Source: Deinococcus actinosclerus (GTDB lineage Bacteria > Deinococcota > Deinococci > Deinococcales > Deinococcaceae). Taken from it: a DNA stretch of 64,000 bases. Position 1 is the stretch's first letter. Every line of letters begins with the position of its first letter. The stretch is taken from contig NZ_CP013910.1 in the NCBI RefSeq assembly GCF_001507665.1, positions 1,487,501 to 1,551,500 on the forward strand, given 5' to 3'. Both the position numbers and the translations under genes were made by a program. This document shows positions 42,311 to 50,479 of the stretch, piece by piece. Below the pieces are notes generated by a model. That model was not told the DNA's origin and ran no database searches. It was given only the letters and a program-made list of their open reading frames with translations.

Positions 42311-42316
42311 ATGGTA
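42311..42316 (-). promoter_or_regulatory. -10 box (TACCAT) of the DUF898/M48 operon, leaderless
   Basis: Six bases from ATG 42304. Confidence 0.55.
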
Positions 42317-42376
42317 TGGGGCGGGATGACCGGGCGGTGCCAGACCTGACCGCCCCGCCCCATGCACCCCGACCAC

Positions 42377-42428
42377 GCTGCACGGCAGACCGGGTGAGCC
42401 CAGCGGCCCACCCGGTCTGCCGTGCAGC
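42377..42428 (-). terminator. Long hairpin after the cold-shock gene
   Basis: Perfect 20-bp arms (left begins GCTGCACGGCAGACC) and an inner region that also nearly pairs; no U-run. It starts 19 bases past the csp stop. Confidence 0.75.
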
Positions 42429-42447
42429 GCGGTCCTCGGAGCGGCCT

Positions 42448-42699
42448 CTACCAGCGGCTCGCGCTGCGGGCGGCGACGGGGGCCGGCGCGGCGTTGGTCA
42501 CCGTGACGTTCTTGGCCTGCGGGCCCTTGCTGCCCTGGCCGGGCTCCACCTCGAACTCGACTTCATCACCCTCGTTCAGCTTGCGGAAGCCGCCGCTCTG
42601 AATGGCGCTGTAGTGCACGAACACGTCGGGGTTGCCCGGATGCTCGATGAAGCCGTATCCCTTTTCCACGTTGAACCACTTCACACGACCTTGAGCCAT
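42448..42699 (-). CDS. Cold-shock domain protein (CspA family)
   Basis: Single-strand nucleic-acid binding RNA chaperone. The 83 residues contain RNP1 (KGYGFIEHP) and RNP2 (DVFVHYSAI), then [23 protein letters not shown], plus an unusual Ala/Arg/Ser tail of about 15 residues beyond the normal fold. AAGGAG precedes ATG 42699. Confidence 0.95.
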   Translation of the reverse strand: MAQGRVKWFNVEKGYGFIEHPGNPDVFVHYSAIQSGGFRKLNEGDEVEFEVEPGQGSKGPQAKNVTVTNAAPAPVAARSASRW

Positions 42700-42982
42700 A
42701 ACTCTCCTTGCATCTCAATTCGCGCGTCCAGCCGGGTCCGGCCCTCTAAGGCTGAACCCTTCATGGTGGCAGAACACGTTGAGACAGCTGGAGTATCGCA
42801 CGGCCCCCGCCGCTCATGTGGCAACTATGAGCGGGCGGTCCTGGCCGCCGCCCACACCGCCCGGCGCGGCCCGCGCGCCCCGTGCTACCCTGGCGGCACT
42901 TCACCTGTTCACGGCGCCGCGCCGACCTCCAGCCCCTGCCGGCGGGGAAGCGGCGCCCGCCGTGACCGCCTCTGGAGGCCGC
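42700..42982. other. Divergent intergenic region between csp and the gamma carbonic anhydrase gene
   Basis: About 283 bases. On the csp side a TTGCCA and a GATACT-like box lie about 75-120 bases before the start, with a spacing longer than usual, so a long csp leader is likely but its promoter is unsure. On the other side TACCCT (near 42894) could serve the carbonic anhydrase gene. No gene seen. Confidence 0.35.
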
Positions 42983-43531
42983 ATGCCGCTCTACGCCCTG
43001 GACGGGCATCACCCCGACATTCACCCCACCGCCTTCATCGCCCCGAGCGCCGATCTGATCGGGCAGGTGCAGGTCGCCCAGAGCGCGAGCGTGTGGTTCG
43101 GTGCCGTGCTGCGCGGTGACCTGGAACCCATCACGGTCGGTCCCGGCTGCAACGTGCAGGACGGCGCCGTGCTGCACACCGACGCCGGCTGGCCCTGCGT
43201 GCTGGCGGATCACGTCACGGTCGGTCACCGCGCGGTCGTGCACGGCGCGACCTGCGGCCCCGGCAGTCTGGTCGGCATGGGCGCGATCATGCTCAGCGGC
43301 AGCAGTCTGGGCGCGGGAGCCATGCTGGGCGCCGGCGCCGTCCTGCCCGAAGGCGCCCATGTCCCGGACGGCATGCTGGCCGTCGGCGTGCCGGCCCGCG
43401 TGGTGCGCCCGGCGCCCAGCGGCGGCAACGCGCAGCGGTATGTCAGGAACGCCCAGCGGTTCCAGGCCGGGCTGCGTCACCTGCCCGAGGTGGACAGCGG
43501 CCCGGCAGCGACCGAAGAATGCGTGTCCTGA
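42983..43531 (+). CDS. Gamma-class carbonic anhydrase-like hexapeptide protein
   Basis: Left-handed beta-helix protein that may interconvert CO2 and bicarbonate or act as an acyl carrier-like structural enzyme. The 182 residues have hexapeptide turns and three putative zinc His in register (His65, His82, His87; VLHTD and VGHRAVVHG). ATG 42983 has TGGAGG six bases upstream; a GTG at 42963 is possible but lacks a site. Confidence 0.87.
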   Translation: MPLYALDGHHPDIHPTAFIAPSADLIGQVQVAQSASVWFGAVLRGDLEPITVGPGCNVQDGAVLHTDAGWPCVLADHVTVGHRAVVHGATCGPGSLVGMGAIMLSGSSLGAGAMLGAGAVLPEGAHVPDGMLAVGVPARVVRPAPSGGNAQRYVRNAQRFQAGLRHLPEVDSGPAATEECVS

Positions 43532-43568
43532 CCACCCCGCGCTGTCCACTCTCTTCCCGGAGCGACGC

Positions 43569-44411
43569 ATGACCGATTCCAGCGGCCCCCCCCACACCCC
43601 GGCAGTCCCACCCGCCCCCGTCACGCCCCCCGCGCCGGACCCGGCCGATCCGGTCACGGAACTGCGGCCCATGTTCCCGGAGGCCGCGCCCTTCCTGGCG
43701 CGCTTCCTGCCGGAATCGACCCCCAGTCACGCCGGGCTGACCCACCACTTCTGCGACCTGCACGCCTTCCTGAAGTACCTGCATGAGCAGGCGTGGTACG
43801 GCTACCTGCACGCCGCGTACGGGGAGCAGCAGGCCTTCGTGCTGCTCTACGAGGGGCGCGCCGTGACCGCCGCCGCCGCCAGCGCCACGGGCGAGCAGGC
43901 GCTGGGCGAACTGCTCAGCCTGTACGAGCAGGGCGCGCGACTGAGCGCCCACCCGCTGCCGGCGCAGCTGACCCACGTCCTGAGCGGGATCGGCTCACGC
44001 GCCTGGAAATTCAACCTGACCGAGGATTTCACCGGCCTGCACGCGCGGCCCGGCGGGGCGATCTTCTACGTGAAGGGAGAGATCACCGCGACCATACCCG
44101 CCACCCTTCCGTACGAGGGGGCCTTCCCGGCCCCGCTGCGCCCGCAGACGCTGATCCTGCCGCGCAGCCTGGCCGGCTGGGCGCATCACCACTATGCGCT
44201 GACCCTGCGCGGCAAGGACGCCCTGAACGCCATCACCGACATGCACCAGACGTTCCGCGCCAAGCACGGCCAGCCGGGCATCGCGTTCATGCGCGCCCTG
44301 GGCGAGGACATCTCCCCGGCCGAGTACGCTCTGCGCACCGACATCGCCCTGCACGACCTGGAAACCATGGTGCAGGACTTCCTGGCAGGCGGTCTGATCC
44401 GCGAGCACTGA
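43569..44411 (+). CDS. Hypothetical protein, Pro-rich N-terminus
   Basis: Not recognised. The 280 residues open with about 30 residues rich in Pro, Ala and Ser. A mixed alpha/beta body follows with HHFCDLHAFLKYLHEQAWYGYL, a glycine/alanine segment (AVTAAAASATGEQALGEL), and a C-terminal IALHDLETMVQDFLAGG helix. The middle alternation of short strands and helices somewhat resembles roadblock or heterodimer-forming scaffold proteins, but this is weak. It begins 37 bases after the carbonic anhydrase gene behind CGGAG, so the two are probably cotranscribed. Confidence 0.7.
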   Translation: MTDSSGPPHTPAVPPAPVTPPAPDPADPVTELRPMFPEAAPFLARFLPESTPSHAGLTHHFCDLHAFLKYLHEQAWYGYLHAAYGEQQAFVLLYEGRAVTAAAASATGEQALGELLSLYEQGARLSAHPLPAQLTHVLSGIGSRAWKFNLTEDFTGLHARPGGAIFYVKGEITATIPATLPYEGAFPAPLRPQTLILPRSLAGWAHHHYALTLRGKDALNAITDMHQTFRAKHGQPGIAFMRALGEDISPAEYALRTDIALHDLETMVQDFLAGGLIREH

Positions 44412-44486
44412 CCACTGACCTGCATTGGCGCGGGCCTCCCCTGGCTGATCTGGGGAAGCCCGCGCCGCGTATCACCGCGTTCAGGG

Positions 44487-44873
<387 letters not shown>

Positions 44874-44881
44874 GTGACACG

Positions 44882-44887
44882 AGCATA
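44882..44887 (-). promoter_or_regulatory. -10 box (TATGCT) of the 128-residue protein gene
   Basis: Eight bases from ATG 44873. Confidence 0.5.
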
Positions 44888-44943
44888 CCCCACAGCGGCG
44901 CGGGGCGTGGAACCGGCCGTCCACGCCCCGCGCCGGAATCCGC

Positions 44944-45072
44944 GTCATCCGGATTCCGGCTGTTTCATTGACGACCCGGCATTTCACTGGGTTGCCCATT
45001 TCACGCCCACGCTGCGAGTCGTCCCTGCCCGGATCGAACGGCGCGCACACCAGTCAATCCGGGTCCGGATCA
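44944..45072 (+). repeat. Dispersed intergenic repeat, copy B
   Basis: About 129 bases, related to 37081-37222. The first 66 bases align with roughly 55 matches and no gap; the right part is less alike, but keeps paired ends where changes are compensated (CCCGGATCGA against TCAATCCGGG). As in copy A, the final TCA (45070-45072) is the reverse complement of the neighbour's stop codon, here GH13. Confidence 0.75.
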
Positions 45073-46893
45073 GTTCAGCAGCAGGATCCGGCCCCCCGAG
45101 GCGTCCAGCGTCACGTGCCCACCCTGGAACACCTCGCCGGTCACCGCGTCGCGCCACTCGCCGTCCGGCAGGGAGAGGGATACCTCGTGGCGTTCGGCGC
45201 GGCGGCTGGCGATCACGGCGGCCCGCTCGACCAGTCCGCCCTCCTGGGTGTACTCGCGCAGGAAGGCCACGGCGTCCTCCTCGGCGTGCACGAAGCGCAG
45301 CCCGCCGCGCTGCAGGGCGCGCGTGGCGCGGCGCACGCCGATCAGGGCCTTCATGCGCCCGCGCAGGTCCGTGTCCCACTGCGACTCGTCCCAGGGCATC
45401 GCCTCGCGGCACCAGGGCATCGCGCCGTCGCGGGACTGCGTCACGCCGACCTCGCTGCCGTAGTACGTGCAGGGCACCCCGGCGTAGCCCATCAGCAGGG
45501 TCACGCCCGCCAGGAACTGCGTGCGGTCGTTGCCGACGCGGTACAGCGCCCGGGCGATGTCGTGCGATTCGAGCACGTTGAACATGCTCAGCGCCACCTG
45601 CGGCGGCAGCGCGTGGTACGCGTCCCAGAGGATCTCCACGAGTTCCTCGCCGCTCAGGCGGCTGGGCTCGAACATCATGTTCGCGCGCGCCAGCCACTGC
45701 ATGACGGGCAGGCCGAACCCGTGGTAGTTCATGCTGCCGTCCTCGCCCTGGCCGTCCAGGGCATGCTCCGGGTCGTAGAAGCGCTCGCCGAACACGTACG
45801 CGTCCCCGCGCTCCTCGCGCGCGGCGCGTTTCAGGGTGCGGTGCAGCGGGAGGTTGTCCTCGTCGGTGCCGCCCGTGCCGATCATGTGCGCCACGTCCAG
45901 CCGCCAGCCCGCCGCGCCCCGGCGCAGCCAGTGCCGCACGACGCTCTCCTCGCCGCTGAAGAATTCCTGCACGGCCGTCTCGTTGCGGTAGTCGATCTTC
46001 GGCAGGGTGGGCACGTCGAAGAACGCGTGGTAGGGCAGCTTGCCCGGCTCGTCCCGCCACGTGAACATCGCCCGCTCGGGAGACAGTTCGTCGTCCACGG
46101 CCGCGCGGAACAGCGCGTTCTCATTCCCGACGTGGTTGAACACGCCGTCCAGCACGATCCGGATGCCCGCCTCCCCGGCGCTGCGCGCCAGTTCCTCCCA
46201 GGCCTCGTCGCCGCCCAGGTGCGGGTCCACGTGCCGGTAGTCGGTGATGTCGTAGCGGTGGTTGCTGGGCGACACGAAGATCGGCGTGAGCCACAGCCCC
46301 GTGATGCCCAGGTCCTGCAGGTACGGCAGCGCCTGCGTGATGCCGTTCAGGTCGCCGCCGTAATGCCCGTGAATGTCGCCCCACGAGTCGATCGGGGTGT
46401 TCCACTCGACGTGCTCGACCACACGCTCGCCGTACACGTACTCGCCGGTCTGCACGTCGTTCGTGGGGTCCCCGTTGCGGAAGCGGTCCGGGAAGATCTG
46501 GTAGAACACACTCTCCCAGGCCCACTCGGGCGCCGTGTGCCCGGTCAGGTACGTGAACCACGAGCGGAAGCCCCGGCGGGTGCGGTGCAGACCCAGGCCG
46601 GTCAGGTTCAGGTGGTCGTTCAGGAAGTCCAGCTGCCAGGCGTAGCGCACGCGGCCCTCGTGGACGGGCAGGTCCGCCTCGAACCAGCGGCCCGGCTCGT
46701 CGCCGAGCGGCGCGATCTCGCGGGCAGGCACGGACTCGATCTCGCCGACCCGGACGAACTTCAGGCTCACGCCGGTCACGGGCAGCGTCGTGCGGACCCT
46801 CACCCGCACCGAGGCGCCCAGCGGCGCGCCCAGGCGCTCGGTGTACGCGGGGGTGTGGTCATGTTGGGTGGACAGCAGGGGAAAGATACTCAT
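45070..46893 (-). CDS. Glycoside hydrolase family 13 (neopullulanase/cyclomaltodextrinase/maltodextrin glucosidase type)
   Basis: Cytoplasmic alpha-glucan hydrolase on malto-oligosaccharides. The 607 residues have a beta-rich N-terminal domain, then a TIM barrel with FYQIFPDRFRNGDP, DGVFNHVG, the nucleophile Asp333 (GWRLDVAH), acid/base Glu370 (VFGERFYDP), and the third Asp445 (ESHDIAR), then a C-terminal beta domain. No signal peptide. Start ATG 46893 with GGAGG nine bases upstream. With glgC and sugar permeases in the window it suggests use of stored or imported glucans. Confidence 0.92.
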   Translation of the reverse strand: MSIFPLLSTQHDHTPAYTERLGAPLGASVRVRVRTTLPVTGVSLKFVRVGEIESVPAREIAPLGDEPGRWFEADLPVHEGRVRYAWQLDFLNDHLNLTGLGLHRTRRGFRSWFTYLTGHTAPEWAWESVFYQIFPDRFRNGDPTNDVQTGEYVYGERVVEHVEWNTPIDSWGDIHGHYGGDLNGITQALPYLQDLGITGLWLTPIFVSPSNHRYDITDYRHVDPHLGGDEAWEELARSAGEAGIRIVLDGVFNHVGNENALFRAAVDDELSPERAMFTWRDEPGKLPYHAFFDVPTLPKIDYRNETAVQEFFSGEESVVRHWLRRGAAGWRLDVAHMIGTGGTDEDNLPLHRTLKRAAREERGDAYVFGERFYDPEHALDGQGEDGSMNYHGFGLPVMQWLARANMMFEPSRLSGEELVEILWDAYHALPPQVALSMFNVLESHDIARALYRVGNDRTQFLAGVTLLMGYAGVPCTYYGSEVGVTQSRDGAMPWCREAMPWDESQWDTDLRGRMKALIGVRRATRALQRGGLRFVHAEEDAVAFLREYTQEGGLVERAAVIASRRAERHEVSLSLPDGEWRDAVTGEVFQGGHVTLDASGGRILLLN

Positions 46894-47093
46894 GGATGGG
46901 GCCTCCGGCGAGGATGAGACAGCAGGACAGGCGGGCACGACCTCTGCCCGCAGGATCTGCGGAGAGAGGTCGTGCCCGCGTGGGGGCAAGCGTTGCCTGT
47001 GAACTTTAGGCCACAGTCTGGGACAGACGCCCCGCCCCGGTCAAGTGGGCCTGGGCCGGGCCGCCCAGACAGGGCGCCTGCGGGACTGGCGGC

Positions 47094-48218
47094 TCAGCGC
47101 GCGCTCAGCGTGCGTTCGTACGCCGCGAGGTACTGCGGCACGATCACCGACGGGTGGAACGGCCCGGCCGCCGCCTGCCGCCCGGCCTGCCCCATGCTGA
47201 GGTACAGCTCGCGGTTGCGCAGCACCCGGAGCGCCCGGTCGGCCATGGTGTCCACGTCGCCCACGTCGGCCAGGAAGCCGGTCACGCCGTCCTGCACGAC
47301 CTCCGGGATGCCCCCGGCGCGCGAGGCCACCACCGGCACCTCGCAGCTCATGGCCTCCAGCGCGGCCAGCCCGAAACTCTCCTGCTGACTGGGCAGCAGG
47401 AACAGGTCGCTGATGCCCAGCACCGTCTCCACGTCCGGGAACGAGCCCAGGAAGTGCGTGCGGCCGATCACGCCGAGCGACTGCGCCAGTTCCATCGCCT
47501 TGGCGCGCTCCGGGCCGTCCCCGATCATCAGCAGCCGCGCCGGGATCTCGGACGCCACGCGCGCGAAGACCTCCACCACGTCCGCGGCGCGCTTCACCGG
47601 GCGGAAGTTGCTGACGTGCACGAGCAGCGCCTCGTCCGGATGCGCGAAGCGGGCGCGCACCGCCGGATCGGTCACGCGCACGAAGCGGTCACTGTCCACG
47701 AAGTTGTGGATCACCTCGATCTCGCGCTCCACCCCGAACACCTCCAGCGTGTGCGCCGCGAGGTAATGCGACACCGCCGTCACGTGATCGCTGCGCTCGA
47801 TGGCGTGCCGGGTCGTCGAGCGGAAGGCGGGTTCGAGGCCCACCAGCGTCACGTCGGTGCCGTGCAGGGTCGTGATCACCCGCGAGCGGCCCGTGATCGC
47901 CTTGGCGTGAATGGCGGCCGTGGCGTGCGGAATGGCGTAGTGGGCGTGCGAGAGTTCCACCCCGTACTCCTGGATCACCTCCGTCAGGGTGTTCGCCGCG
48001 GCCAGTTCCGGGTACGGCTGGTCGAACAGGGCGTACGCGTACCCGCCCACCTGATGAAAGTACGGCCCGCTCACGCAGCGCTGCCCGGTCAGGCGGAACG
48101 GCTGCGCCGCGCCCACGAAATGCACCTCGTGTCCGGCGCGGGCCACCTGCAACCCCAGTTCGGTGGCGACCACCCCCGAGCCGCCCGCACTGGCGTGACA
48201 CAACACCGCCACCTTCAC
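47094..48218 (-). CDS. bshA: N-acetyl-alpha-D-glucosaminyl L-malate synthase (bacillithiol pathway, BshA)
   Basis: GT4 glycosyltransferase that joins GlcNAc from UDP-GlcNAc to L-malate, first step to bacillithiol, the low-molecular-weight thiol of Deinococcus and Firmicutes. The 374 residues begin [21 protein letters not shown], then [49 protein letters not shown], and [24 protein letters not shown] with the GT4 E-x7-E box. GTG 48218 has no ribosome site and overlaps the stop of a short upstream ORF (GTGA). Confidence 0.94.
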   Translation of the reverse strand: MKVAVLCHASAGGSGVVATELGLQVARAGHEVHFVGAAQPFRLTGQRCVSGPYFHQVGGYAYALFDQPYPELAAANTLTEVIQEYGVELSHAHYAIPHATAAIHAKAITGRSRVITTLHGTDVTLVGLEPAFRSTTRHAIERSDHVTAVSHYLAAHTLEVFGVEREIEVIHNFVDSDRFVRVTDPAVRARFAHPDEALLVHVSNFRPVKRAADVVEVFARVASEIPARLLMIGDGPERAKAMELAQSLGVIGRTHFLGSFPDVETVLGISDLFLLPSQQESFGLAALEAMSCEVPVVASRAGGIPEVVQDGVTGFLADVGDVDTMADRALRVLRNRELYLSMGQAGRQAAAGPFHPSVIVPQYLAAYERTLSAR

Positions 48219-48268
48219 GGGCGACGTCCGGCGGATTCAGAGGCAGACACACAAGCTGACGAATTCAT
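48215..48268 (-). CDS. Possible 17-residue leader ORF of bshA
   Basis: ATG 48268 opens [17 protein letters not shown] and ends in a TGA that overlaps the bshA GTG. A TATAGT box lies eight bases before its ATG, so the message would be nearly leaderless and ribosomes would reach bshA through this ORF. It has one Cys, near the start. Inference only. Confidence 0.45.
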   Translation of the reverse strand: MNSSACVSASESAGRRP

Positions 48269-48276
48269 GAGTGCCA

Positions 48277-48282
48277 ACTATA
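48277..48282 (-). promoter_or_regulatory. -10 box (TATAGT) of the bshA transcript
   Basis: Eight bases before the leader ORF and 58 bases before bshA itself. Confidence 0.5.
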
Positions 48283-48414
48283 CGGGCTGCCTGTCAGCCC
48301 GATGGTTGCCCGCCTCCCCATCGCGGTCCAGCCGTCCGTGCGCCCCGCAGCGCGGGCCCCGGCGCACACTGATCTGGTGTGGCGGGGCCCGCTGCTGAGG
48401 TGGCGAAGCCGGGA

Positions 48415-48771
48415 TCAGACCGAGATCGTGCCCGCCAGACTCTTGAGCTTGAAGCGCGCCATCGCCAGGTTGGCGCGGTCCTTGGAGAGCACCAGGTACA
48501 GGAACATCGACAGCTGCGGCATCACGTAGATGATGTGGTACTGCGACTCCAGGGTGATCAGGATGTCCTCGATCTGCCCCTTGATCCCGAGGCTCTCCAT
48601 GGTGCGCAGCTTGGCGCGCACGACCTCGGTGTTCCCGGCAGCCGCCAGTTCCAGGTTCATGCCGCCGCCGGCGGTGCCCAGCGCCATGCCGCTGCTGTAG
48701 TCCACCAGCGCGGCGGCCAGCGCGCCGTCGATCCCCATGGCCGAATCGAGAATGTCCTTGACGTTGCTCAT
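48415..48771 (-). CDS. Possible separate roadblock/LC7 protein from an internal start
   Basis: ATG 48771 is in frame with the fusion and has GGAGGACACC just upstream, one of the better ribosome sites in the window. It would give the 118-residue roadblock domain alone, which is the normal length for a free MglB-like protein. Confidence 0.5.
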   Translation of the reverse strand: MSNVKDILDSAMGIDGALAAALVDYSSGMALGTAGGGMNLELAAAGNTEVVRAKLRTMESLGIKGQIEDILITLESQYHIIYVMPQLSMFLYLVLSKDRANLAMARFKLKSLAGTISV

Positions 48772-49668
48772 AGTGGTGTCCTCCGGTGAGTGGGGGGTGG
48801 GTGATGGGCCGGCCGCACCCGGCGCGGGCGGGTCGGGCGAGGCCACATCGGCGCTGTGGGCGGCGTAGGGTTCGAGCCAGCGTTTGAAGAACATCGCGTC
48901 CTCCAGAAGTGGGGTGTCGGGGGCCGCAGCGGCCGGAGTTTCATCCAGGCGTTTCATCGCTTCCATGAGCAGGGTGGTCAGGGACGACCGGATCACGCGC
49001 CGCTGGTTGTGGTACGAGCGCTCCAGGCTCAGGCGCGGGTGCGGCAGGCCCAGCAGGATCAGCGCGCCCTCCTCGCCCGTGCGCCCCCCGGCGTGCTCGT
49101 AGGCGTCCACCACGTCGCCGCCGCGTAGGTGCAGTCGGCCCCAGTTGCCGGCGTCCTGCACCTTCACGGCCAGCGTGCGGCTCTCCCAGTGCAGGATCTG
49201 GAGCAGGTTGGGCAGGGTGACGCCCCGGATCGCCCCGAAGCTGAGCTGGGTGACCTCCTGCTCGATGCTGTCGTGCAGCGCCTTGAGGTTCGGGGCGGCG
49301 AGGGTCGTCATGACCCCGAAACGCTCGCCCAGGCTGGTCAGGTCCTGCCCCGCCTCGACGCTGAACGCCAGCAGGGCCGTCTGGGGCCAGTGGCGCTTGG
49401 CGTGCTCCACCAGGGCGTCGCAGGGCGTGCGGCCCGGCGCGATCTGCAACACGACCAGATCGGGCGCCGGGCCGCTCAGCCCGGTGGCCTCCTCCTGCGA
49501 GCGGACGTCGGTCACGGCGCAGCCGCGCAGGAAGGGGCTGCGCTCCTGAAGGTACTGCCCCAGCGGCGGCAGGGTGTCGGAGAGGAACAGCAGGCGGGGC
49601 GGGGCCGCCGGCGCTCTGGACACCTGTTCGCTGTCCGCGCCGATGAACTGCTGCAGTCGCTCCGCCAT
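48415..49668 (-). CDS. DUF4388 (PATAN-like) protein fused in frame to a roadblock/LC7 domain
   Basis: One 417-residue frame. Residues about 25-130 look like a receiver-type fold (LLFLSDTLPPLG, DLVVLQIAPG) without a clear phospho-Asp. Residues about 140-240 are DUF4388 (SFGAIRGVTLPNLLQILHWESRTLAVKV, LHLRGGDVVDA). A Pro/Ala linker then leads at residue 300 to a complete roadblock domain (ILDSAMGIDGALAAALVDYSSG to the end). Roadblock MglB-like proteins control small GTPases in cell polarity; DUF4388 occurs in such signalling proteins. Start ATG 49668 is five bases from TAGCGT. A second product may start at the internal ATG 48771. Confidence 0.85.
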   Translation of the reverse strand: MAERLQQFIGADSEQVSRAPAAPPRLLFLSDTLPPLGQYLQERSPFLRGCAVTDVRSQEEATGLSGPAPDLVVLQIAPGRTPCDALVEHAKRHWPQTALLAFSVEAGQDLTSLGERFGVMTTLAAPNLKALHDSIEQEVTQLSFGAIRGVTLPNLLQILHWESRTLAVKVQDAGNWGRLHLRGGDVVDAYEHAGGRTGEEGALILLGLPHPRLSLERSYHNQRRVIRSSLTTLLMEAMKRLDETPAAAAPDTPLLEDAMFFKRWLEPYAAHSADVASPDPPAPGAAGPSPTPHSPEDTTMSNVKDILDSAMGIDGALAAALVDYSSGMALGTAGGGMNLELAAAGNTEVVRAKLRTMESLGIKGQIEDILITLESQYHIIYVMPQLSMFLYLVLSKDRANLAMARFKLKSLAGTISV

Positions 49669-49673
49669 GCCTG

Positions 49674-49679
49674 ACGCTA
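49674..49679 (-). promoter_or_regulatory. -10 box (TAGCGT) of the DUF4388-roadblock gene, leaderless
   Basis: Five bases from ATG 49668. Confidence 0.5.
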
Positions 49680-49780
49680 GCCTGCCGGCCCTGCCCGGGG
49701 GCTTACAGGCTGGGCCCCGCCCCGCTCCTTCACACTTCCGGGCGGCAGGAGAAAAAGTTCGCCTCAGCGGTCACTGGCGC

Positions 49781-49809
49781 TTGCATCCGGCCCGCGCCGG
49801 GCGTACGAT
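49781..49809 (+). promoter_or_regulatory. Promoter TTGCAT-17-TACGAT facing a gene-free stretch
   Basis: -35 TTGCAT (49781-49786) and -10 TACGAT (49804-49809) with a 17-base spacer. No coding region follows on this strand until 51.9 kb. Confidence 0.5.
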
Positions 49810-49814
49810 CGACG

Positions 49815-49985
49815 AATCCAAGTCCCGCGCACAGAGGAGTGGAGGCTAGGTCTGTCGGGTGTTCCCCGGGCCGGTCGGCGCCGTCCTGTACGGGTCTCAT
49901 GAGAGCACCTCGGGGCCCTGTCCGCCCCGGACGTCCGCCGAGGACCGGTCTTCATGTCGTTGCTCGGCGGGACCTGGGCGGCCCT
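49815..49985 (+). ncRNA. Candidate structured small RNA (possibly 6S-like)
   Basis: The stretch after the promoter has no coding frame I believe. Its ends pair: CCAAGTCCCGC (49818-49828) with GCGGGACCTGG (49967-49977), ten of eleven positions. Inside, CCGGT-CGGCG (49870-49879) pairs with CGCCG-ACCGG (49936-49948, with a three-base bulge), and CGTCC (49882-49886) with GGACG. A long unpaired bubble separates these from the closing stem. A rod with a central bubble and about 165 bases is the outline of 6S RNA, but I see no sequence match that proves it. The 3' end would touch the stop of the next gene. Confidence 0.35.
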
Positions 49986-50479
49986 CAGCGGTCCTTGACC
50001 CGCAGCTCCCCCCCGGCCGGAGGGCTGAAGCGCTCCCGCAGGAAGCGGCCCTGCGTGAGCAACCGGTCGGCGGCGGCGTGGTCGCGGCGCAGCACCTCGG
50101 TGACGCCACCCTCGATCAGGGTGAGCTGTTCGAGCAGCAGGGTCTCGGGCGGCTGCCCCTGCCGGTCCAGCTGCGCGCGGGCCGCCGGGGTCAGGTGCAG
50201 GTAGGCGCTGACCGTGTCGGGCAGGTACTGGTCGCGGGTCTGCTGGAGCAGGAAGGTGCTGCGGGCGTCCCCCGGCGGCTCCCGCAGGGCGTCGTGCAGG
50301 CTGCACAGCAGCGCCCAGGCGCGCGTCCGGGCCGGTTCGGGCAGGCGCAGCAGGTCGTCGGCCGTGGGCGCCGGCGCGGGCGCCGCCACAGCGGGTCCGG
50401 GCTCGGCCGGCGGCGGCGCCCGGCGGGTGGCGAGCACGATCAGGACGGCGGCCAGCGCCAGGATCAGCAGCGGCGTCAT
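49985..50479 (-). CDS. Hypothetical protein with N-terminal membrane helix
   Basis: The 164 residues start with a single hydrophobic helix (LLILALAAVLIVLATRR, about 4-20), then a Pro/Ala linker and a helical cytosolic or periplasmic body (TRAWALLCSLHDALREP, DQYLPDTVSAYLHL). No known motif. ATG 50479 overlaps the stop of the SPFH gene (ATGA), so the two are made together and may act together in the membrane. Confidence 0.7.
   Translation of the reverse strand: MTPLLILALAAVLIVLATRRAPPPAEPGPAVAAPAPAPTADDLLRLPEPARTRAWALLCSLHDALREPPGDARSTFLLQQTRDQYLPDTVSAYLHLTPAARAQLDRQGQPPETLLLEQLTLIEGGVTEVLRRDHAAADRLLTQGRFLRERFSPPAGGELRVKDR

Noticed and set aside
48867..48890. GGGTTCGAGCC-like stretch as a tRNA T-loop
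   Set aside because: It is within the DUF4388-roadblock coding frame and no acceptor stem or anticodon arm is present. No other tRNA-like pattern was seen in the window.
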